From a virus, in IMG/VR virus record IMGVR_UViG_3300025769_001073, positions 1 to 20,692 of that record: 20,692 nucleotides of DNA. One strand, written 5' to 3'. Every line of letters starts with the position of its first letter. Positions within the stretch are counted from its first letter, which is position 1. This document shows positions 15,787 through 20,692 of the stretch, one piece after another. The notes beneath the pieces were generated by a model, which made no database searches, was not told where the DNA came from, and was given only the letters and a program-made list of their open reading frames with translations. Position numbers and translations under genes: made by a program.

Positions 15787-16291
15787 CAATATATCTACTT
15801 TAGATATAGACTTTGATGGAAATGGCGATCAATATTCTACCTATAAAGATAATGTTACTTTAGAAAAAAGTGGCAATTCTGTTGTAGTAGTAGACTCTGG
15901 TAGATTTCCAGCTAAAGAATATAAGTTTTTATATACTGACGTTTCTGTTCCTAGTTCTGCTAGTGCAGATGAATTGTACACTACTTTATTATCTTATGTA
16001 AATAGCAAAGGGGCAAACAGTTCAACTATAGTTACTCAAGCAGTAACAACAGTAAATGTTGAGGTTTTAGCTGCTAACGAAGGTACTGTAGGTGCTAGTT
16101 TTGTTAATTTATCTAATAAAGATGCTTATATTTTATTAGCTAGTGGTACTGCTTCTGCAACAAATTATACAGCAAAGCTAACAGGAGATCATGGTGCTAT
16201 ATATGAAATGCCTTATAATTATTCAGGTGCTGTTAATGTAGTATTTTCTAATACAGGTACAGGCAATTTAGTAATAACAAAATTTACTTAG
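15767..16291 (+). CDS. Putative virion surface protein, paralogue of the 18006 gene
   Basis: The 174-residue beta-rich protein is rich in Ser, Thr, Asn and Val, and has no signal peptide or membrane helix. Its first 90 residues line up with the product at 18006-18506: ITN..STLD with a DG, then K..V.L, then DVSVPSSASADELYTTLLSYV against NVSTPSESSASALYDTVMDYI. The C-terminal halves are more diverged but share spaced Gly and Asn positions and length. I do not recognise a named family. It overlaps the portal end by 20 bases and stops one base before the next start. The position suggests a head decoration or fibre protein; this is inferred only from context and composition. Confidence 0.6.
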   Translation: MAIQITNNISTLDIDFDGNGDQYSTYKDNVTLEKSGNSVVVVDSGRFPAKEYKFLYTDVSVPSSASADELYTTLLSYVNSKGANSSTIVTQAVTTVNVEVLAANEGTVGASFVNLSNKDAYILLASGTASATNYTAKLTGDHGAIYEMPYNYSGAVNVVFSNTGTGNLVITKFT

Positions 16292-16292
16292 G

Positions 16293-17303
16293 ATGCCGTT
16301 AATGAACATAGTAAATACTGCCACAAATGAACCTGTTGACCATACAGACATTAACGGTGTATCTAAGAAGGTAAATCTTGGTAGCGTTACTACACAAGAC
16401 ACAATTGGAGATGCTGTTACGTTTACTTCTAGTAGTGCTATATCTATAGGGCAACCTGTTATTTATAACTATGCTTCAGGAATAGTTACAGCAATAACTG
16501 CTGGTTCATTACCTTCGCAACATGAAATTATAGGTATTGCTTTAGAAACAGTAAATTCAGGAGAAACTGTAAATATATTAACAAAAGGATTTGCAACAGC
16601 ACGTAGAGATTCTACATTTCAATCATCTTCTGAAACAGTATTATTAAACAATACAACAAACGGAACAACAAGAAATTTAACTAATGCTACTGCATTTTTA
16701 GATAGTGGTAACATAAGTTCTAGTTATGGTAGTTCTCAAAACTACAGCATTACTTTTGATGCTCAAGCTGGTAAAACTACGAAGATAACAGTTACAGACT
16801 TTGAGTTTGAACACGCTACATACTCTATGTATGATAGATTAGGAATACAAGGTTCTAATAATGGAGTAAGTTTCTCTAATTTAAGCGTAGAATGGCTGCA
16901 TAGATCAGCAACGTCTACACCTACTTATTCAAATTCTTTTGCTGGTAGTAGTTGGAACTCAAATTCTTCTGATGAAGGGTATATATTCCCTAAAGACACA
17001 GTAAGAGCAATATTAATGGGAGGAGTGCCTAATAACTCTTTTCCAGCAGACATAGACACAGGATATAGATACATAAAGTTTTATTTTATATCTGATGGTA
17101 GTGTTAATAAGGCAGGTTGGAACATGACTTTAGCTCCCAACACTCCATATTCTACTAATGCAGAAACTGTTGCAGAGGGTACAACATTATATTTAGATAA
17201 TAGCGACTATACAAAACTAACAACAGATGATACGTCACAGATTGTTGTAGGCTACTGTGCTTATAACAATGGAGAAAATGACAGTATATTTATAAGAGTT
17301 TGA
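16293..17303 (+). CDS. Putative capsid decoration protein with CUB-like insertion
   Basis: The 336-residue protein seems to be a small beta domain split by an insertion. Residues about 33-106 (GDAVTFTSSSAISIGQPVIY, HEIIGIALETVNSGETVNIL) and 290-336 (GTTLYLDNSDYTKLTTDD, IVVGYCAYNNGENDSIFIRV) together resemble short capsid-cement proteins of the DUF2190 type. Between them, about 107-283, lies a segment with CUB-domain features: a glycine-containing turn and strand start, ITFDAQAGKTTKITVTDFEF, a YDRLGIQGSNNG strand pair, and YRYIKFYFISDGS followed by AGWNMTLAP. CUB domains bind proteins or glycans, so this could be an outward-facing adhesion module on the head. Both calls are by eye. The protein could instead be a fibre. 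Confidence 0.5.
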   Translation: MPLMNIVNTATNEPVDHTDINGVSKKVNLGSVTTQDTIGDAVTFTSSSAISIGQPVIYNYASGIVTAITAGSLPSQHEIIGIALETVNSGETVNILTKGFATARRDSTFQSSSETVLLNNTTNGTTRNLTNATAFLDSGNISSSYGSSQNYSITFDAQAGKTTKITVTDFEFEHATYSMYDRLGIQGSNNGVSFSNLSVEWLHRSATSTPTYSNSFAGSSWNSNSSDEGYIFPKDTVRAILMGGVPNNSFPADIDTGYRYIKFYFISDGSVNKAGWNMTLAPNTPYSTNAETVAEGTTLYLDNSDYTKLTTDDTSQIVVGYCAYNNGENDSIFIRV

Positions 17304-17312
17304 TAATAAAAA

Positions 17313-17996
17313 ATGGAACAGATATTAAAAACATTAGCTGAGAATATAGAAGGTAGTATAGTTAGTTCTTTACTGCTCTTTTCTATTGCATTTATTTATA
17401 TCTTTAGGAAAAGCGTACCTCAATGGATAGGTGTTATCTTAAATAAAGGTAAAGAAAAAAAGACTATTGATAATTTAAAATATCACGACATATTTAGCAC
17501 CTGTTCTAGAGTAAAGACAGAAGTACATCTAATGAAGTTTTATACAGATGGTAAATACGATGGTACTAAAACTAGAATGTGTGGTGATTTTGCTAAACAT
17601 AAAGTAGAGGTTTGTAGCAAGAGAATAGAAGAGTTTGTATCTGATGACTTATTTAGATTAAACCCCGATGCGTTAAAGAAATTAATCTTTGCTCTACAAG
17701 CTGCTATGCACGAAGAATACGTAGCTAAAATCAAGGCTGATTGGCTTTCTAAAGGTATTCCTCAAGATGACGTAGATTATGTTATCGTATTGTTTGAAAA
17801 GTTCAGATATGACGTAATAATGAGCTTTGAAAACAGAATAAATGCAATATTTGGTAGTACATATCATAGAGATAACTTTGATAGGGTTTTAGGCGTATTA
17901 GAGATGTGGTCTATGGGCATTGATTTACTACCTAAAGATATGCTAACTACGTTTGAAACTTTAAATGGAAGATTTACAAAAATAAAATATAAATAA
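17313..17996 (+). CDS. Membrane-anchored protein of unknown function
   Basis: The 227-residue protein has one clear hydrophobic segment near the N-terminus (residues 15-31, SIVSSLLLFSIAFIYIF) followed by basic residues, suggesting a single membrane anchor with the body in the cytoplasm. The rest is helical and charged, with several aromatic residues and four Cys, and contains TIDNLKYHDIFSTCSRVKTE, ALKKLIFALQAAMHEEYVAK and VDYVIVLFEKFRYDVIMSFE. I do not recognise the family. A membrane protein among structural genes might act in lysis (holin-like), in assembly near the membrane, or in exclusion of other phages. No lysin is seen nearby, so a lysis role is unsupported. It starts nine bases after the previous stop. 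Confidence 0.6.
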   Translation: MEQILKTLAENIEGSIVSSLLLFSIAFIYIFRKSVPQWIGVILNKGKEKKTIDNLKYHDIFSTCSRVKTEVHLMKFYTDGKYDGTKTRMCGDFAKHKVEVCSKRIEEFVSDDLFRLNPDALKKLIFALQAAMHEEYVAKIKADWLSKGIPQDDVDYVIVLFEKFRYDVIMSFENRINAIFGSTYHRDNFDRVLGVLEMWSMGIDLLPKDMLTTFETLNGRFTKIKYK

Positions 17997-18005
17997 ACAA
18001 AAATT

Positions 18006-18506
18006 ATGGCTTGGGTAATAACAAATAAATCGACACACTTAGACTTCGCAGATGGAGCAACTAAATACTTGCTTCCAAAAAGTGATGTTAAGATAAAATT
18101 AGCAGATGGAATAGTAAAAGTATATTCTGATGCAAGTGAAAGAGATGTAATAGAATTAAACTATTTAAACGTATCTACACCTTCAGAGTCTAGTGCTTCT
18201 GCGCTTTACGATACTGTTATGGACTATATAGAGACTTCAGCAAGTGGATCTTCTTCTCAAACAGAGATTGCTTATAACAATGCTTCTACTCAGTTAGTAG
18301 CAGAGAACCTTGAAAGAAAAGGTGTGTTAATTGTAAACAAGACAGACGTTTATTTAACTATTGAGTTAGGTGATGTTACTGTTGTATTGAATGAAGGTGT
18401 ACAGATAGAAACTGATAAGGCTACATTTATTGAAACAACAGAAGAAGTTAAGTTTATTTGTAACACAGCGACAGCAGGTAAGGTTATCGCAGTAGAATAT
18501 TTATAA
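18006..18506 (+). CDS. Putative virion surface protein, paralogue of the 15767 gene
   Basis: The 166-residue, mostly beta protein has no signal peptide. It begins MAWVITNKSTHLDFADGATK and shares with the 15767-16291 product the opening ITN..ST.LD..DG pattern, the K..V.L segment and the S-x-SA..LY.T...Y helix. It diverges towards the C-terminus, which here ends in a strand-rich KVIAVEYL. The two genes are separated by the CUB-like and membrane protein genes, so the duplication was followed by insertion or rearrangement. The family is unknown. A role as a trimeric or multimeric surface protein on the head is plausible by position. Its stop is one base before the next start. Confidence 0.6.
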   Translation: MAWVITNKSTHLDFADGATKYLLPKSDVKIKLADGIVKVYSDASERDVIELNYLNVSTPSESSASALYDTVMDYIETSASGSSSQTEIAYNNASTQLVAENLERKGVLIVNKTDVYLTIELGDVTVVLNEGVQIETDKATFIETTEEVKFICNTATAGKVIAVEYL

Positions 18507-18507
18507 T

Positions 18508-19305
18508 ATGAGAGTTAAAGGTGATGGAATATTTTCTATAAACACATCTGCATCAGGTGGTTTTGGTAATGCAGGGATTTCTTTGCCTGAAATTGTTGCA
18601 GACGCAGGTGGGGGAGGTGATTCTCCTCCAATTACAGAAGAATTACAATTATATATCAATCCAGAAGCAGATGTTTATTCTGATACTGGTTCTACATTAG
18701 CAGTTGATGGAGATAACATTAGACAAATAAACGACCAAAGTGGTAATGGTGCAAACATCGTACAGCCTACTGCATCATCTCAATTTGTATATACTGCTGA
18801 TGCTTTAGGTACTGGAAATTTTGGATTGTATAAAGCTGCTGCTGCTGCCCACATGGATTTTGCTACTACGTTAAGTATTGCTGGGCCAGATTCATCATTA
18901 ACTTTTTATACTGTTTATGATAAAACTAATACTAGTTCTATAAGTTATCTTTTTGGAACTACTGATGGTAACTTTAACAGAATACTTGAATATGCAAATA
19001 GCAGGATTTATTTTCAAGATGATACTGGAGTTAACTTTTTCGGTACTATCACAAACGCTTCTGATTTAGCAATAAGAACATTTACATTAGATACTGCTAC
19101 AGATATTATAACTACTTATATTAATGGTACTTTAGTAAATAGTGGATATAAAGCTAGAACTTGGGGAGATTTTAATTTTGATAATTTCTGGGGTAGTGGT
19201 GCTGTTGCATATATTGGTAATACACTATTATACTCAGATGTACATGATGCTACACAAGTAGCTGAAGTTTCTGATTGGTTAAATACTAAATATTCAATTT
19301 ACTAA
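18508..19305 (+). CDS. LamG/concanavalin-like lectin-fold protein
   Basis: Residues 1-42 form a Gly/Ser-rich N-terminal segment (FGNAGISLPEIVADAGGGG), perhaps a flexible attachment. Residues about 45-265 form a single beta-sandwich with the signature of LamG/laminin-type jelly rolls: LQLYINPEADVY, IRQINDQSGNGANIVQP, the strand TFYTVYDKTNT, the IYFQDDTGVN turn, and an ITTYINGTLVNSGYK hairpin. The end has IGNTLLYSDVHDATQVAEVSDWLNTKY. That closing 'iael..vl.dwLn.kY' pattern is common in phage and bacterial lectin-like proteins. It probably binds a carbohydrate on the host surface or on particles, as part of a head or tail fibre. There is no signal peptide, so it is likely assembled into the virion rather than secreted. 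Confidence 0.65.
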   Translation: MRVKGDGIFSINTSASGGFGNAGISLPEIVADAGGGGDSPPITEELQLYINPEADVYSDTGSTLAVDGDNIRQINDQSGNGANIVQPTASSQFVYTADALGTGNFGLYKAAAAAHMDFATTLSIAGPDSSLTFYTVYDKTNTSSISYLFGTTDGNFNRILEYANSRIYFQDDTGVNFFGTITNASDLAIRTFTLDTATDIITTYINGTLVNSGYKARTWGDFNFDNFWGSGAVAYIGNTLLYSDVHDATQVAEVSDWLNTKYSIY

Positions 19306-19306
19306 T

Positions 19307-19567
19307 ATGAAAGCAATATTATTTACACAAGAAGACACAAGTGGGTTCAACGAATTGCAAGAAAGGATTCATCTGCACATGATTTCTAAAATTGGTGTTG
19401 ATGGATTTAAGTATTCTGCAACAAAATGGGCAGATGTTCAAGAGGCTCATATAAATGAAGATCACCTTTGTATGCCAATAGATGAGTCAGAGCCAAGATA
19501 CAACTACATACTAGAGGCGTTAACACAAGAAGAAATAGATTCAATACAAGACATAAACTTAGAATAA
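19307..19567 (+). CDS. Small hypothetical protein
   Basis: The 86-residue acidic protein starts MKAILFTQEDTSGFNELQER and contains KIGVDGFKYSATKWADVQEAH, then a helical acidic end (ILEALTQEEIDSIQDINLE). It follows the lectin-fold gene after one base and overlaps the next start as TAATG, so it is clearly part of the operon. No domain is recognised. Small acidic proteins directly after fibre genes can be fibre chaperones or accessory proteins, which is one possibility here. Confidence 0.6.
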   Translation: MKAILFTQEDTSGFNELQERIHLHMISKIGVDGFKYSATKWADVQEAHINEDHLCMPIDESEPRYNYILEALTQEEIDSIQDINLE

Positions 19568-20055
19568 TGGCGCAATTTGTTACAGCACAGCAAGTTATAA
19601 ACAATACGTTCACTAACACGAACACAGATACTAACTTAATCAAGACAACAACAATTGAACAGACTCAAATTAAACACTTGAAGCCTGTATTGACTAAGGA
19701 CTTATACGACCTTATAGTTACAGAGAATAATGCTTCTAGCTTATCTGCTGCTAATCAAACTATATTTGATACGTATATTGTACCTTCAATGTATTGGTTT
19801 GTTAAGTATGATGCTTTAGTAGACGCACATTATAAGTCAAATAGTAAAGGTGTTAATAGGTCTTTTGGTGATTTTAATGAGCAAGGTTCTAATGACGAGC
19901 TTTCTTATGTAATGAATGCAGCCTTTATGACAGGGATCAAAATTTTAGAGAGAATGACGACCTATATAGAGGACAACTCAACTAGTTATTCTACGTATAA
20001 CAGTGGAGAAAATGTTTTAAATGAAGTATCAATTAGAGCAAATATAATATATTAG
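19567..20055 (+). CDS. Head-tail connector (adaptor) protein
   Basis: The 162-residue helical protein has a pattern I recognise from connector proteins of Bacteroidetes phages: an N-terminal part with LIKTTTIEQTQIKHLKPVLT, then KDLYDLIVTENN, AANQTIFDTYIVPSMYWFV, KYDALVDAHYKSNSKGV and a closing helix with AFMTGIKILERMTTYIEDN. Such proteins (HK97 gp6-like in role) bind below the portal and form the gateway to the tail. No membrane segment is present. Oddly, it is separated from the portal by about 3.8 kb of surface-type genes. It starts on the last base of the preceding stop. The next gene starts two bases after its own stop. Confidence 0.65.
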   Translation: MAQFVTAQQVINNTFTNTNTDTNLIKTTTIEQTQIKHLKPVLTKDLYDLIVTENNASSLSAANQTIFDTYIVPSMYWFVKYDALVDAHYKSNSKGVNRSFGDFNEQGSNDELSYVMNAAFMTGIKILERMTTYIEDNSTSYSTYNSGENVLNEVSIRANIIY

Positions 20056-20056
20056 T

Positions 20057-20692
20057 ATGGCAGCTAAAAATCAACACAGAAATTTAACAGGAGACGCATT
20101 ACATAACCCTAAAGGCTTTGATGGTGCTTCTAACGGTACTAAGCTAATTAAAGATGGTTCTGGTGCTTTAGATTGGACAGTAGATACTCAACTACCTAAA
20201 GCTTTAGACTACGTTTCAGCACAATCTGTACCTCCAACAGAGGTTACTGGTGATGTTTACTTAATAGACACTACAGGAACAGCCTACGACATTAATACAA
20301 TAGCTTGGCAGTCAGGTAACACTATTAGAATTGCTTTTAATGGTTCTCCTGATTTAAGTGCTGTTGCTATTGATGATTACTTTATTACTTCTGGTAATGC
20401 TAACTCATCTAACGATGGTACATTTATCATTACAACTGTTAATGATGGTTCTGATTATATAGAAATAACAAATAACGATAGATCTGACGCTACAGATGAT
20501 GAAGCAACAGATGCTGTTGGTACAGGATATTATACACTAGCTGAATGGGATGCTGTAAGCAAGGCATCACACGTTACATTTGATGGTAGTATATGGTCTT
20601 CTATTATACCTTCAGAGGGGCAATCTTGCTATGATGTAACTCTTGGTGCTATCAGAGTATTTGATGGTACTGATTGGAGTTCTTCACTTGCT
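20057..20692 (+). CDS. Fibre-like or other surface protein (3' partial)
   Basis: From ATG at 20057 the frame is open for 212 codons to the window end with no stop. The start MAAKNQHRNLTGDALHNPKG, then GASNGTKLIKDGSGALDW, is of the kind found in phage fibre proteins. The rest is beta-rich, with VYLIDTTGTAYDINTIAWQS, a strand pair with NSSNDGTFIITTVNDGSDYI, and SCYDVTLGAIRVFDGTDWSS. The last resembles the small beta repeats ('yDvt.gairvfdG..W') of DUF2793-type tail proteins. It is most likely the N-terminal part of a fibre or another surface-exposed structural protein. The remainder lies beyond the window, so length and C-terminal domains are unknown. Confidence 0.6.
   Translation, partial: MAAKNQHRNLTGDALHNPKGFDGASNGTKLIKDGSGALDWTVDTQLPKALDYVSAQSVPPTEVTGDVYLIDTTGTAYDINTIAWQSGNTIRIAFNGSPDLSAVAIDDYFITSGNANSSNDGTFIITTVNDGSDYIEITNNDRSDATDDEATDAVGTGYYTLAEWDAVSKASHVTFDGSIWSSIIPSEGQSCYDVTLGAIRVFDGTDWSSSLA

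Noticed and set aside
1-20692. CRISPR array, tRNA genes, integrase or attachment site
   Set aside because: No regularly spaced repeats, cloverleaf sequences or recombinase motifs were seen. Nearly all bases are covered by structural genes.

Overview
The window is one gapless, single-strand (+) block of structural genes from a tailed double-stranded DNA phage or prophage, probably a siphovirus: it has an HK97-type head, a TP901-type tape measure, one tail-tube candidate and no sheath gene. The host is most likely a member of the Bacteroidetes, perhaps a flavobacterium. The grounds are AT-rich DNA, strong use of TTA, GCT, ACT and AGA codons, no Shine-Dalgarno sequences before the starts, A/C-rich G-poor leaders, and protein families I recognise mainly from Bacteroidetes phages. 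No bacterial genes, tRNAs, integrase, insertion sequence or CRISPR array are seen. The window opens inside the large terminase gene and closes inside a fibre-like gene.

Layout. (1) 1-3480: large terminase, then a tail-assembly-chaperone pair that appears to be made by -1 frameshifting on a run of nine T, then a tail-terminator-like protein with a C-terminal fibronectin III domain and a gp10-like tail-completion protein. (2) 3480-10610: two large distal-tail/baseplate-type proteins and the tape measure. (3) 10611-14273: an intergenic palindrome, a fused head protease and scaffold, a 59-residue basic protein, the major capsid protein and a putative major tail-tube protein. The last two each have a downstream rho-independent terminator and sit behind G-poor leaders. 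(4) 14274-20692: a small acidic protein, the portal, a cassette of surface-type proteins (two paralogues, a decoration protein with a CUB-like insertion, a LamG-like lectin-fold protein) with a membrane-anchored protein among them, a small unknown protein, a head-tail connector, and the start of a fibre-like protein.

The gene order is unusual. The tail module from chaperone to tape measure lies between terminase and the capsid genes. The portal lies downstream of the capsid protein, and its likely connector partner is about 3.8 kb further on. Most neighbouring genes overlap or abut (ATGA, TAATG), so they are probably translationally coupled in long transcripts, with the capsid and tail-tube genes set apart by their own terminators for high expression.

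The most interesting points are the frameshift site, the rearranged module order, the display cassette between portal and connector with a CUB-like insertion and a duplicated gene, the domain fusions (FN3 on the terminator, YadA-head-like repeat on the baseplate protein), a possible nested scaffold start, and the 43-base palindrome at the tail/head boundary. All function calls come from reading the protein sequences. No database search was run.
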